Origin: Zopfochytrium polystomum
Taxonomy: Eukaryota > Chytridiomycota > Chytridiomycetes > Chytridiales > Chytridiaceae
Direction: 5' to 3'
NCBI GenBank assembly: GCA_025765615.1
Contig: JAIVFJ010000216.1
Coordinates: forward strand, 1 to 64,000
DNA: 64,000 nt
Part shown: piece by piece, positions 10,112-21,781 of the stretch
How positions within the stretch are numbered: position 1 is the stretch's first letter
Layout: each line of letters begins with the position of its first letter
Position numbers and translations under genes: made by a program
The notes under the pieces: generated by a model
The model's database searches: none
Told to the model about the DNA's origin: nothing
Seen by the model: the letters and a program-made list of their open reading frames with translations, nothing else

Positions 10112-12158
10112 TTGCAGATTCCTCACCCTTTCCCTCGGGGGGGGTTGGAGCGAATAAATCCCGTTGAAAAGTTAGGGTTAGATTCTTTCTTCACGTTCTT
10201 GTGTCTGGGACAGACACCGAGGACGTCGTCGCGAGGCAAAGTCGAGGTCACAGACACCGTCGTGTCGCAGCCCTCGAAGAAACAAACAACCCTTACCTTC
10301 ACGCCAGCCCCCGCCTCTTCGCTCGCCCAACCTGCAGCCACATCTGGTCCACGGCAATTCCCCCGTCGCCACTTCGAGGTTAGCACGGCCCAGGAGTTCC
10401 ACGCTCTTGAACGAGCACTTTTCAAGTACCATCAGAAACGGATCACTTGCGACCAGTGCCGACGCCCAGTAATCTCCAAAGGCCTTGCTGGACGAGCAAA
10501 CAATATCTCCAGTATCCAACGCATCTCCATTCAGTGCTCTCACTGCCCCCACCCAGTCTCTCGCCGTTTTCACGCCGAACTCGCTCAAGTTTGTCCCGAC
10601 GATCACGCCGCACTCAACGACGCTCTCCGACGAGTACACGCAGCGGCCACTGCCACAGCGATCCACGCTAACGCACGCTTTACACCCGTTCGTCCTATCC
10701 CGTCCAATTGGAAGAAGCGCACACCACCGTCCGTTGACCACTACCCGAAACGCGGCCGAGCAGCATCGAGCGACGCCGACGATCAATCTGTGTCTACCCG
10801 ATCCCTTTCCCGATCCCCATCCCGATCTCCATCGCCAAGCCACTCCCCAACACGCCCACTCGTCTCTCGACCCTCGCGTTCCCCACGTCCGATCCCGACC
10901 AAACGGCGATGTCCCAAGCAAGCCAGCAATCATTCTCTCAAGCGATGTTTCCAGATCCGCCCCCCCGACGCCCCCCTCCGTCGATGGAGGAGATTTCGGA
11001 TTTCATGGACCGAACGAATGCTCTGCTTAAACTGCACAGCGACAAACACAACTATAGCGTGGCAGAGATTGACCGTCTCAAGGGACACATTGAACGTTTA
11101 ACCGCGACGATTAAGGAGAAGGATGAGCGAATTCGTGAGCTGGAGTCAGAAATCTTGCTTCTTCAGATGAAGCGCACCGCTGGAGGTGGCTCCACTGACG
11201 ACAAAGGCGACGGCGATGGTAGCGCACCCCGTGGTGGTGGCGCCATCCGGCGCAAGCCCTCGGCCGCGTTGACGACGACGAGCACTGGGATTCTGATGAG
11301 GAAGACCGAGAGCGCCCACGATCTACCAGGGGGGGGCGCCGCCCCCCTCGCGCATGTCTGAGCGCCCACCGACACCTGGAGGAGGCTGGCCAAGCTTGCC
11401 CCGCTCGAAGCAGAATGTGCACCCGCTAAGTTTCGCTGCAACTGTTGCGCTCAATGGTCCTAAGCCTATTCACCCAGCCCGTTTGTGAAAGGCATCTTTG
11501 TCGCTGCCGACCCCAATGCCTCTGTTGAAGACAAGATTGCTCAGGTCTTGAGGCCACGCCCCTCAGCTGTTGCAGCCGGCGCTCAGTGCCCAGGCTATGT
11601 CCGGACCTGAATCATCGTTGCCGATGCTAAGTTTGTTCCAGTGTACATTCCGCCCTAACCTTTCAGATGTGGGTCCGGGCTAACCCCCGCCACAGCATTG
11701 AGACTTGTGTTCAGACCTGAGAAGGGCTTCCCTAGAGTACCAGAAATTTCAGTCATTGGCCAATATGCTGCTCTGATGGAATGTTGGGTGTACTGAGGGG
11801 GACAAGGAGAAGTTCATCAAGGCTTGTGCTGATGCTGAGATTGCTGTGGACACTGATTGTGAACCCTGGATGCCCTCGAAGTTGAAGGATTCTCCTGAAG
11901 CTAGGGAAGCAGCTGTGCAGGCGTATACTCCGCCGGGTTGCTGGGATCTTGAACCATCCATTCTTCAGACCACCACCAAATGTTGCCAAGTCTATCTATG
12001 CATCTGTGCCAAAGAAGTTGGAGACACTCTTGAGGGGGAAGTTGAAGGATCTCTCTCTGTACCCATCTGCGCCTTCTGGTGCGAAGGGGAAGGGGAGGGA
12101 AACTGAGACTGAACCCACTGCTGTGCGTGCAGGCGATGCCAATGCCATGGAAACATGA
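10112..12158 (+). pseudogene. LINE copy 1 ORF1 (gag-like), frameshifted
   Basis: The first frame (10112 to about 10910) encodes a basic protein with CxxC pairs (CDQC; CSHC) and an SR/SP-rich segment resembling RNA-binding ORF1 proteins. Coding then shifts one base into a frame (10909-11361) with a strong coiled coil rich in Glu, Lys and Leu. The stretch 11361-12100 keeps readable fragments in changing frames, and the last open piece ends at the TGA at 12156-12158. The annotated first Met may not be the true start. It sits directly upstream of ORF2 and overlaps it. Confidence 0.65.
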
Positions 12159-15100
12159 GCAAGTCAATGAGATTTGGATTTTTGAATGCCCATGGATCCT
12201 TAGCTGGACATTCAGATCAAGTTCAAGGAATTTTTTCAGATTTTCAAGTAGACTATATGTTGTTTTCAGATATTGGAATGTGGAGTTCTGACAGTATGAG
12301 TGCAGTTCGGGGTGCTTGTTGCTGAGGCAAGGGGGGTGCCCCCTCCTTATCAACCTGGGCGGAATGTTGGAACAAGGGCAAAGAAGGAGTCGGCTGTTGT
12401 GGTGAGCGGGGATCTGGACAGTGATGCCCACCTGGTGGTGCAGACCCTGCACAGGTCCCCCAAGGGAGAATGGATCATTGTGAAGATGTCGGAGCTGATT
12501 GTTGGATTGACGTATTTTGCGCCGAGCGCACCCTCTGGAATCTCTGCAGGAATTCCAAGATCAAGTTAGTCAAGTTAGCACTCTTATGCCTGCCGCACCC
12601 TTTCTGATCATTGGAGACTTCAACATTTGGCTGCGTGAATATGGATGCCGCACCTTCTGCTCCTGCTGAACGTGTTGCTGGCTGCAGGACTGGCTGCGAC
12701 CCTCCTTCCCAGTGGAGGAGGGTTGCGCCGGTTCGTGGCCAGTGGACCACAATGACAGAGGGAAGGGCTGGTGGACCTGGTGGACGGGGGGTCACTGATC
12801 TTCTGTTTGTCAACCAGCATGCTCTCCCCTTTGTTCAGAACCTGGTTGTCCATGATGACCCTTCAGAGTATGTTGGATTCTCAGATCACAGGCTGTTGAC
12901 TTTCACCTTCAATGGGGAGCTGACCACCAAGCCCCCGTTTGAGCGCCTGAATGTTCGTCGGCTCATGATGAGACAGACCAAGTATGCTAGCTGCCTTGAG
13001 AAGACCAGGAAACCCATCAGAGCCCAGATTCATTCAGTTTGGAAAGAAGTTGAAGCTGCCTGCTGAGGCTGGAGAGCTCTGGACTTTTGAAAGGCGCTTG
13101 GCCTGTGTGGATGATGTTTCAACTCTGTTGTGAAGTGGCTCATGGACAATGCTGTTAAGGTGGCTGGGAAAGTTCGCTTTAGGGGTGGATCTGGAGGACC
13201 AGAGGTCCGGGAGAAGCATCTGGAGGAGCTAAAGTGCCGTCGCGTGGAGGCGCGGAGGGCTGCTGAGGCTCACCCAGATGATGATCCTGTGGGGCAGAAG
13301 ATGGCCTGGACTCAGTTTCGTCAGTGGAATAAGATTCGTGAAGATTGCCATCAAGCGGTACAGGAAGCGTGTATATTCAGCTGTTCAGGACTCTGCTGTG
13401 CGTGACTTTGCTGGTGAGGCTAAGCGCATCAAGTGTCAGAAGGCGCGTTCAGATAAGAGCCAGTGTGCGCTTGACCCCCAGAAGATGGGCCATTACGAAG
13501 ATCATTTCCGCACAACCATAGGGCATGATCCAACTGGAACTGATGTCCCTGACGCCGTGGCTCTGGAAGAATCAGCGGTTACTGTGAGCAAAGTCCCTCT
13601 GAAGCAGTCTGAAGTCTCCTGGATTAAGAAGGTTCATGTTGAAGAAGCCTGCAAGGTTGCCCCCAGGGGCAAAGCCCCTGGAGAAGACATGCTCTTTGGG
13701 GAGTTGGTCTCAATTGCTCCGCACTTGGTTGCTGCAGTCCTGCACAGATTCTTTCAGCTTGTGGCCTCTCTTCATGTGGTTCCTTCTCTGTGGTCCTTGG
13801 CCAATGTGGAATTGGTCTACAAGAACAAGGGGCTCAACAGCGATGTTGCAAACTACAGACCCATCTCCTTGTGCTCAAGGATGCGACTGGTGTTTGAACG
13901 AGTGATTGCACCCCAGGTTGAGCGTGTGGTTGAAGGCATGATCCATAGGGCGCAGGGAGGTTTCAGAAGAAAGCGTTCCACCATGGACCAGGCTTACACT
14001 TTGCATGAGCTTCAGCAGCTCAACCCCCAGATGCATGTGGTGTATTTGGACATTAAGGCTGCGTATGACTGCACAAACAGAAGTCTGGTGTGGGACTCCA
14101 TCTGGTTTGCCAAGAATGACAAGAGTCGTGACTTTACAAGGACCCAACTGCTGCCGATCCTCAGATCTTTGTTTGATTTCTATGCATGCCAGCTGCTGGT
14201 ACTTGGGAACAAGTCTGCTCAGATCCAAGTGACAAGAGGATTCCTCCAAGGCACAGTTCTGTCACCCATGCTGTTCAATGTTGCCATCAACTCCTTGCCT
14301 CAGACATTGGCCATGTCCTTCAGGGACCACATGCTGACATTTAATGCAACCTCGCTGAACTCGCTGCTCGTTGCTGATGACTCCTCTGTCTTTGCCAAGG
14401 ATGTGACGGTGCTTCAGAGAATGCTAGACAAGGTGCATGAGTGGTCCTTAAGCAGGATGACATTTGCTGCCAAGAAGTGTGTTGCAGTTTCAGCCAAGTT
14501 GAAGATGAATGGAGTGGAGATCCCCAGGAGGAGTCTACTACCCGGTTGGGTCTTGTGTGCACCTGCAGGGGTATTGACTTTGAGGCCTCGCTGGCCATGA
14601 CACTGAGGAAAGCGGAAAAGATGCTGGCCTTTCTGGCTGCTCAAGGCTTCAACAGTTGGGGCTTCAGGCCTGTGAGCTCTTACAGGGTTTACATGTGTTT
14701 CCTGAGACCAATGATGGAGTATGGGTTTGCACTGCGCCCCCTGACCCACACACAGCTGAAGGATGTGCAGAAGTTACAGGACAAGTGCTTGCGGCAGGCG
14801 CTGTCCCTGGGGAAGACCTCCTCAGGTGCGTCCCTGCATCTGATGTTTGGAGTGGTTCCTGTGGCAGCCAGGAACACGATGCTGAACGCCAGATACTTTT
14901 TCAGACTGCACCACATTCAGGATGCTCGCAACACAACGGCGCAGATGTACAGGCACATGGTGGAAAAATTGCTTCAGGGGCCGCCTTGGGACAGTCCTTG
15001 AAAAAATTCTCGCTTGACTATACAGGAGATCAGGATTTTTTGGACTCAGTGAGGCGGCCTTCCTTTGTGGAGTTGCCACTTGTGTTCCCCACATCCAAGG

Positions 15101-15293
15101 CCTATGACCTTGAGTTGCCAGTGGTGAGAACAAAGAACATTGAAGCTGCAGACATGCTGGCAATGCACAAGCGGGCTTTGGTGTGGTGCCAGCAGAAATC
15201 CTCCCCCACATGGGTGGCTCAGGCTTTGGAGGTGCCTACACACATGGGCCCCACGCCAAGTTATTCGATCTGGTGTGGCATTTAACAGGAAGT
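12155..15293 (+). pseudogene. LINE copy 1 ORF2: endonuclease and reverse transcriptase, broken
   Basis: The start codon at 12155 overlaps the ORF1 stop (ATGA). Readable in order: an endonuclease/exonuclease/phosphatase-fold start (RFGFLNAHG), an IIGDFNIW-type motif near 12605-12630, LLFVNQ and FSDHRLLTF near 12880, a basic linker, then RT (13278-14600) with RGKAPGED, ANYRPISL, VVYLDIKAAYD, FLQGTVLSPMLFN and the catalytic box as VADD instead of YADD. The thumb region continues to about 15290, where the element is cut off by another repeat; the knuckle and tail seen in copy 2 are missing. There are stops and frameshifts, for example near 12340, 12670 and 14520. Its role would be target-primed reverse transcription; this copy is dead. 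Confidence 0.85.
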
Positions 15294-15295
15294 GA

Positions 15296-15985
15296 TGAAA
15301 TCACACTCAGGACTGGAGGGGACTTGGTGTGTGTAGGGATGAAGGGAGAGAGGAGAAAGAGCAGTGAGGATGGAAAGGGGGAGGAGTGAGAGGATGGAGA
15401 GAGGAGAGAGGAGTGAGTGGGCAGAGATGGAAGAGAGAGCAAATGGAGGAAGAGAGATTGGCTTGTTTTGCACTGGATTCTGTCAAAGCAGCAAGGAGGG
15501 GGTTGGATTCCTTGTTTGATCTCTGGGAGATGGTTGCTGCTTTTACACTCCTGCAGGTTGGAGCCATCAGAAAAACAGAGGGAGCAGTGGGCTGCACAGA
15601 GCAGGCCACAGAAATGAGAACAGGCTGAGCACCAACCCCCAGCCTGGGCTAAGTACCTATTCAGGGCTGAGTACCAACCCAGTGCTGGGCATCACTCAGG
15701 GCTGAATACCAGCCAGGGCTGAGTACCAGCCTGGGCTGAGCACCACCCAGGGCTGAGTACCAGCCTGGGCTGTGCACCACCCTGGGCTAAGTACCAGCCA
15801 GGGCTGAGTACCACTTTGGGCTGAGCACTTTGTCTGGGCTGAGTACCACCAGGAACCAATTTACAGCTTGTTTGAGAAACAGTTGCTTGTAAATTGGTTT
15901 TGGTTGTTTCCAAATCAGGAAGCTTGCTTGGAAACAAGCTGCTTTTCTCTTTGTTTTTAGAAATCCAATGATTGGTGCACTCTCT
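15296..15985 (+). repeat. Repeat module R2, copy 1 (GA-rich block, minisatellite, hairpins)
   Basis: Three copies exist: here, 23432-24178, and inverted at 27880-28350. Order: GATGAAATC lead-in, GA-rich block, a unique-looking 250-bp core, a minisatellite of about 18 bp (GGGCTGAGTACCAGCCT type, 15625-15850), then two hairpins. Coding potential is not convincing. It interrupts LINE copy 1 on its left and abuts a family A LTR on its right. Confidence 0.75.
15854..15945. repeat. Hairpin pair at the end of R2
   Basis: Twelve-base perfect arms AACCAATTTACA (15854-15865) and TGTAAATTGGTT (15888-15899), followed by TTGTTTCCAA/TTGGAAACAA and AGCTTG/CAAGCT arms. The copy at 23997-24083 keeps the first hairpin and has a longer version of the last (nine-base arms). 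Confidence 0.7.
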
Positions 15986-16206
15986 GGTGGTTGGGCTGGG
16001 TTGTCTATGGGTTGTGCTGCTGTGGAGATGGTGGTGGTGGTGGGAGGTTGATCTTGGCTCCTGTCAGTCTTGTGTTTGTCTTTATACAAAACTGTTACAA
16101 GGACCATCACTTGCAAAATGCTGCAAGTCATCCTTGCAGAGCAGTAACAGGTCAAAGCTCCTGCACACTGCTTACACCAAAAAACCTAAAAGACCCAAAA
16201 CTAACA
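15986..16206 (-). repeat. 3' LTR (family A) of the minus-strand copia element
   Basis: Starts on the minus strand at 16206 with TGTTAGTTTTGGG. A polypurine tract (TAGGGGGGAG, 16207-16216) lies immediately upstream, as expected for a 3' LTR. The far end is truncated against R2. Confidence 0.8.
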
Positions 16207-16665
16207 CTCCCCCCTAAGCTGTGGGCAGGAGCAAAAGCCGGCACAGAGGAAAACCTTAAGCCATAGTCAACTTAAGGAAACTGTAAACCGGAGAAAGAAG
16301 TATCACAAACACGTATGACTGGCCATCAGATGGCAGAACAGAAAGGACAGACCACACTAACAAGAATGGATGGGGGCACATATTGAAGTTCAGAGGTAAA
16401 AGAAAATGAGTCAAAGTAATGAAAAAAAAACAAAGAAGAAAACAACTTCACAGATAGAAAAAATGAATCAGAGGTAAGAAAAGAAGCAAAGGCCAATGCA
16501 AACTCAAATGGTATTCACTGAGAGCAGCTGAGAGAGATTTCGTCATATAGTCCGCAGGCTGTTCTCCTCCAGCAATTCACTCAAGCTGGCACTACTTTTT
16601 GTTCCACGAGTTCTCGAATATAATGATACTTTACCATGATATGCTTTGACCAATTGGTGTAAAGA

Positions 16666-17172
16666 TCATTTTGAACTGAGGTTGATCACACTGCTGTTGT
16701 CAGTGTAGATGACAAGAGGAGTGGGAGACGGAAGTTGAAGTGCTGAGTAGAGTTGGAATAGTGCCTTAAGTTCTCGTCCTGGTTCAGGCACTGCTACATA
16801 TTCAGCTTCCTGTGGTGACAGCATGACAGTGCTGCTTCGAACAGATGTCCAACTAATAGCTGTTCCTCCTAATAGAACATAGTAGCCAAGCTGTGATTTC
16901 CCGTCTGAGTGGACACCATGGGCAGCGTTGGAGTAACAGGCTATGTCTGTGCTGTTGCGACAGTAGAATAAACCATACTCACTATTACTGTTGAGATATT
17001 CGAGAACCCGAATGAGGATCTTCATGTTTTGCTCGCTAGGGTCCTTGCTGAAGGCACCAAGGTATGAAACTGCTGGGGCAAGGTCTGGCTGCGTGTGTGT
17101 TGCAAGGTAGTTGATGCCACCAAGGATTGCCTGGTACAGTCTCTGGTCTGCAGCTGCTTCGTCGATCCCCAC
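16666..17172 (-). pseudogene. Copia RNase H domain
   Basis: Contains the copia RNase H pattern: QRLYQAILGGINYLATHTQPD, then YSNAAHG in place of the usual YSDADWAG (first catalytic Asp replaced by Asn), SWTS, MLSPQEAEYVA and YTDNSSVI. A similar region occurs on the plus strand at 28750-29200. The preceding RT is in another frame, so the polyprotein is broken. Confidence 0.85.
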
Positions 17173-17681
17173 GTGGGTGAAGATTGAGACTACTGGGAAG
17201 GGCAGTTACTGCAGTGCGGGTTGGTTGTTGATAGTGTTGGCATGGCGAAGAAGATTCCGTGTGGCGGTGTTCCAGTTGCATATTAAGGATGGTTTTGATT
17301 GTTCCTATTTCGCGGAGCTTGTAACGAGATTTTAGCAGTGTGATGGCAAAGGTGAGACCCAGAATCCCCAAAGAAACAAATATCATTGACATAGACGGCA
17401 ATGAAAATGACTTTTCCATCCACTTGACGGAAGAGGATACAGGGGTCTGCTGTGCTTTGCTGATATCCATTCGACTTCAGGTGGCCAATCAGTTCTTTGT
17501 ACCAACACCGGCCAGCTTGCTTAATACCTTTAACAGCTCTCTTCCGTAGCCAGACTTTGCCATCACTGTGGTAGCTGTCTGGCTGCTCCATGTAAATGGG
17601 CACATCAAGCATGCTGTTTAGGTACGCGTTCCTGATGTCGACAATTGCAGTGTGCCAGTTGTTTGCAAGCCGCCATGGCAA
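17036..17681 (-). pseudogene. Copia reverse transcriptase, C-terminal part
   Basis: Begins WRLANNWHTAIVDIRNAYLNS, continues with LRKRAVKGIKQAGRCWY and the catalytic box as YVND (second Asp lost). Near 17380 it shifts into another frame that holds LKSRYKLREIGTIKTILNM, the segment linking RT to RNase H. Its start abuts LINE sequence at 17706, so the N-terminal RT half is missing. Confidence 0.85.
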
Positions 17682-17705
17682 TGAGCTTCTTAATCCAGGA
17701 GACTT

Positions 17706-19170
17706 CAGGACTGCTTCAGAGGGACTTTGTTCACAGTAACTGCCGATTCTTCAATGGCCACAGCGTCAGGGACATCAGTTCCAGTTGGCTTATGACCTAT
17801 GGTTGTGCGGAAATGGTCTTCGTAGTTGCCCATCTTCTGGGGGTCAAGCGCACACTGGCTCTTATCTGAACGCGCCTTCTGACACTTGATGGGCTTGGCC
17901 TCCCCAGCAAAGTCATACACAGCAGAGTCCTGAACAGCGGAATATACACGCTTCCTGTACCGCTTGATGGCAATCTTCACAATCTTATTCCACTGACGGA
18001 ACTGAGTCCAGGCCATCTTCTGCCCCACAGGATCATCATCTGAGTGAGCCTCAGCAGCCCTTCGCGCCTCCACGCGACGGCGCTTTAGCTCCTCCAGGTG
18101 TTTCTCCCCGGACCTCTGGTCCTCCAGATCCCCCCCAGAAGCGAACTTTCCCAGCCACCGTAACAGCATTGTCCATGAGCCACTGCACGACCAGGTCTGA
18201 AACAGCATCCACACAAGCCAAGCGCCGCTCAAAAGTCCAGAGCCTCTCCAGCCTCAGCAGCGGCTTCCACTTCTTTCCAAACTGAATGGATCTGGGCTCT
18301 GATGGGTTTCCTGGTCTTCTCAAGGCAGTTAGCATACATGGTCTGTCTCATCATGAGTCTCCGAACATTCAGGGCGCTCAAACGGGGGCTTGGTAGTCAG
18401 ATCCCCATTGAAGGTGAAAGTCAACAGCCTGTGATCTGAGAATCCAACATACTCAGAAGGGTCATCATGGACAACCAGGTTCTGAACAAAGGGGAGAGCA
18501 TGCTGGTTGACAAACAGAAGATCGATGACCCCCCGTCCACGAGGTCCACCAGCCCGTCCCTCTGTCAATGTGGTCCACTGGCTACAGGACTGGCTGCGAC
18601 CTCCTTCCCAGTCAGAAGTGCGGCATCCATATTCACGCATCCAGATGTTGAAGTCTCCAATAATCAAAAAGGTTGCTGCAGGCAGGAGGATGCTAACTTG
18701 ACTAACTTGATCTTGAAATTCCTGCAGTGACTCCAGAGGTGCGCTCAGCGCAAAATACGTCAATCCAACAATCAGTTCTGACATCTTCACAATGATCCAT
18801 TCTCCCTGGGGGACCTGTGCAGGGTCTGCACCACCAGGTGGGCCTCACTGTCCAGATCCCTGCTCACCACAACAGCCACTCCCTTCTTCGCCCTTGTTCC
18901 AACATTCCGCCCAGGTTGATAAGGAGGGGGCACCCCCCTTGCCTCAGCAACAACACCCCGAACTGCCACTCATACTGTAAGAACTCCACATTCCAATATC
19001 TGAAAACAACTTATAGTCTACTTGAAAATCTGAAAAAATTTCCTGAACTTGATCTGAATGTCCAGCTAAGGATCCATGGGCATTCAAAATCCAAATCTCA
19101 TTGACTTGCTCATGTTTCCATGGCATTGGCATCGCCTGCACGCACAGCAGTGGGTTCAGTCTCAGTTTCC
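17706..19170 (-). mobile_element. LINE copy 3, internal fragment inside the copia element
   Basis: Corresponds to LINE copy 1 from the ORF1 end (about 12100) to just before the RT core (about 13620). It keeps the endonuclease motifs better than copy 1: FLIIGDFNIW, DLLFVNQHALPF, GFSDHRLLTF. Both ends are cut: the LINE 3' end fuses at 17706 to copia RT, and the 5' end abuts an LTR at 19170. It lacks the LINE 3' terminus, so it did not arrive by simple LINE insertion. Confidence 0.85.
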
Positions 19171-19418
19171 TGTTAGATTTTGGGTTTTTGCAGTAAGCAG
19201 CGTGCAGGAGCAACACCTCACACTGTGGTGCATGGGAGCACCAACTGTGATGAGGATTTGGTGCATTTTTTGTCACCTGGTCTTTGTCATAATTTTGTAT
19301 AAAGCCAAACAGCATACATTGTACGACAGTCTCCCATCTCAGCTTCACCATCACAAGAGAGTAGTCCACCAGAGTAGTTCACCACCATCCACAAACAGCA
19401 GCAGTCATTTCTTTCATA
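19171..19418 (+). repeat. Divergent family A LTR
   Basis: Starts TGTTAGATTTTGGG and ends TTTCTTTCA, followed by the leader TGACCCATCCCAATCACTT shared with the other LTR fragments. It resembles the family A LTRs only in blocks. Plus orientation, opposite to the surrounding copia element. Confidence 0.6.
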
Positions 19419-20257
19419 CAAAATTGTGACCCATCCCAATCACTTGGAGTAGAGATCAGTGGAGAATAAGGAGAACGAGCGGGGGGCGTGCAGAACGCAA
19501 ACAAACAGTGCCACTCACCACACCACACATCACCAGCATCACTACCTGCAGAACCAACACCTTCAATTTTTGTCCCTCACGCCTCCACTGCCGCCCACAC
19601 CACTTTTAGCAGTGGAGAAGACGTTTTGACAGTCGTTTATCGTAGCAGAAGCGTCGTTTGACGAGTAGAGTCAATCATTCACAGCATCAGGCACATTGGA
19701 AAGTGCAAAAAAATCGACTGAAACCCGGCTTCCAAGTCTGCCAACTTCCTTCAATTGCGTTGGGAATCGCTTAACACCACAGGAAAGAGTTACTTCCACT
19801 CTATCTACCCACCAAATATCGTGATCCTCGACTGGTTCCTTGCAGAATAACAGCTGTCCGCGTTTTTACTGTTCAATTAGCACTCAACTCGTCGAAATTG
19901 CTGTATTGGAGCTTCCCACCAACACAACTCAGCCAAAACCGGACCAAATCGCCTCAATCCAATTTTCCTGCATTGCTCAGCGCCCAATCTTCGTGATTCC
20001 ACTCGGTGATCAATCAGATACATCTACTTTCATTGCAGAATATTGAATTACGACGAGCTGCAACCATATTTTGCGGTATCCAGTTGTGCCACTGCTCATT
20101 TTTCGCTTCAAACCCCGTGACAAGTCTGTTTTTCTCGTCCCCAACTCGCTCGCTACACACGTGTGCAAACTTGGCTACATCACCTATCCACCTATCCACA
20201 CCATACCTTGACCATCAAGTGTCGTGTCACGCTTGTTGAGTGTCGACTTGAAGACTG
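19419..20257. other. Element leader and unrecognised sequence
   Basis: Follows the LTR at 19171-19418 and begins with its leader. It probably is the internal start of that element. Only short open frames are present, with no family match recognised. Confidence 0.35.
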
Positions 20258-21038
20258 CTACTATTGTTTTATCTTGTAGGGACTTTGGAGTAATTAGTTT
20301 ATAACAGCCTCAGATATCCAACGCACAAAAGTAAGCAAGGATGAAATGCACAGGTGATCCTTCCACCCGATGCTGGTCTGGGCTCCCCCCAGTACCCTAT
20401 GAGGTGAGGCAACCACTCCCCCATACACAGCTTGCCCTCAACACTACCCCCTGCGTCTCGCCTGGGCACATCAGGAGAATAACTGTCTTCTGGTTGGCGC
20501 TCCTCATGGAATGGGCTCCCTGCTCAGGACTCCACCTACGAGCTAGGGCTTCGGTTGTCGTGGGCCTTCAGTTGCTTCACATTGCCGGTCTACCCCCTGA
20601 TCCGGTCTCCCTCAGTCACGCCTATCGTGCTCCCAATAAGGCCCACTGAAGATGACGTTAATTGCAGTAGCACGGAATCCAACCCATCATGCCGTCACCT
20701 CCAACACCAGAGCTGTACATCGTTATCTGATTCACTTTCGCTGTGCTTACCTGAGGGGTGACACTTTTTACCAATTCCACCGGGGCCACTGGTGTTAGTT
20801 CTGGCTCAGGTAGCTGTTCAATGTGTACGTTTGCTTCGCGAAGGAGGGCCTTGATGTTGGTGTTGGTTTCCAGAAGTTCGTCAGCTGAGAGTAAGGGCGT
20901 GTGGTGATGCTGTAGTTCTGAACTGTCATCATCAGCATCTGATTTGTTGAGTTTGGGAAAGCTGTCTTCGGCGATAGTGAGGTCGTTGAGGCGATGTGTG
21001 ATAACGCGACCAGTGTTGATGTCGATGAGCCGGGCCAT
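20258..21038 (-). pseudogene. Copia integrase C-terminus and linker
   Basis: Encodes YIGNIGRSMARLIDINTGRV near its start (a copia post-integrase beta motif), then an acidic linker. The frame stops at 20658 and the remainder matches the fragment at 6849-7440. Confidence 0.7.
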
Positions 21039-21077
21039 GGATCGGCCTATATTGCCAATGTATATTGCTGGTTGTGC

Positions 21078-21780
21078 TCATTCTGCCAGTTTCTTGTACT
21101 CGTGTGTGCTGCCGCATTCATTGGCTGTCACATGGTAGAGGCAACCAGCACCAAAAACCCTAAAGTGGCTGATGCAGGGAGGAAAGCCAAGTAGCATTTC
21201 AACTGGTGAAAGCAAACCACAACTGAGAACTGGCAGTGTGTTGATGATGTCCACGGCATGTCGAATAGCATAACCCCCACCAGACCAAGGTGAACCAGCA
21301 TGCTGAAGGAGTGAACGAGTTACATCCATGACTGTCCTAACTGCACGTTCTGCTTTGCCGTTGAGCTCTGGTGTGTGTAGTGGACTGACTTCAACCCGTA
21401 TCCCAAAGAGGCACAGAAGCGTTCAAAGGCAGTTGACTTAAGTTCACCCCCATCAAACCTAACTGACTTAACCTGAACGTCTCGCACAGTCTGGAGTTGC
21501 TGAATGATTTTGATGGCTTCTGGTAAAGCATCAGACTTCTGTCGTAGGTTGGTTGACCAGATATAATTGCTGACATAGTCAATGGCAATGAGGGCAAATC
21601 CGTACTGCCCCCTGAACTTGGGTTTGACCTCCACAAGGTCAAACGCCAAGTGTTCCCCAGGTAGCTTGTCCGGAGGACCTTTGTGGGGAATAGAGGCACG
21701 TGTCTGCTTTGCAATAATACAGGCCTTACACTCGTCCTCAAGCAGTTCTAAGTCTATGTCTGGAAAGTCAGCACAGGTTC
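21078..21780 (-). pseudogene. Copia integrase core
   Basis: Shows CKACIIAKQTRASIPHKG-like zinc-binding remnant, then the core: FDLVEVKPKFRGQYGFALI, SVRFDGGEL with the second catalytic Asp, and, one base out of frame near 21375, TPELNGKAERAVRTVMD with the catalytic Glu in the expected ELNGKAER context. Downstream is a conserved copia stretch ending LLGFPP and FRVFGAGCLY. One frameshift separates the core halves. Confidence 0.85.
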
Positions 21781-21781
21781 G

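Noticed and set aside
10178..10933. Minus-strand frame of 251 codons opposite LINE ORF1
   Set aside because: No family resemblance; it is antisense to the SR-rich ORF1 with biased composition.
13658..13680. CAGGGGC-AAA-GCCCCTG hairpin resembling the GC-rich triloop family
   Set aside because: It lies in the RT motif RGKAPG and the sequence is explained by coding; other LINE-type RTs have the same residues.
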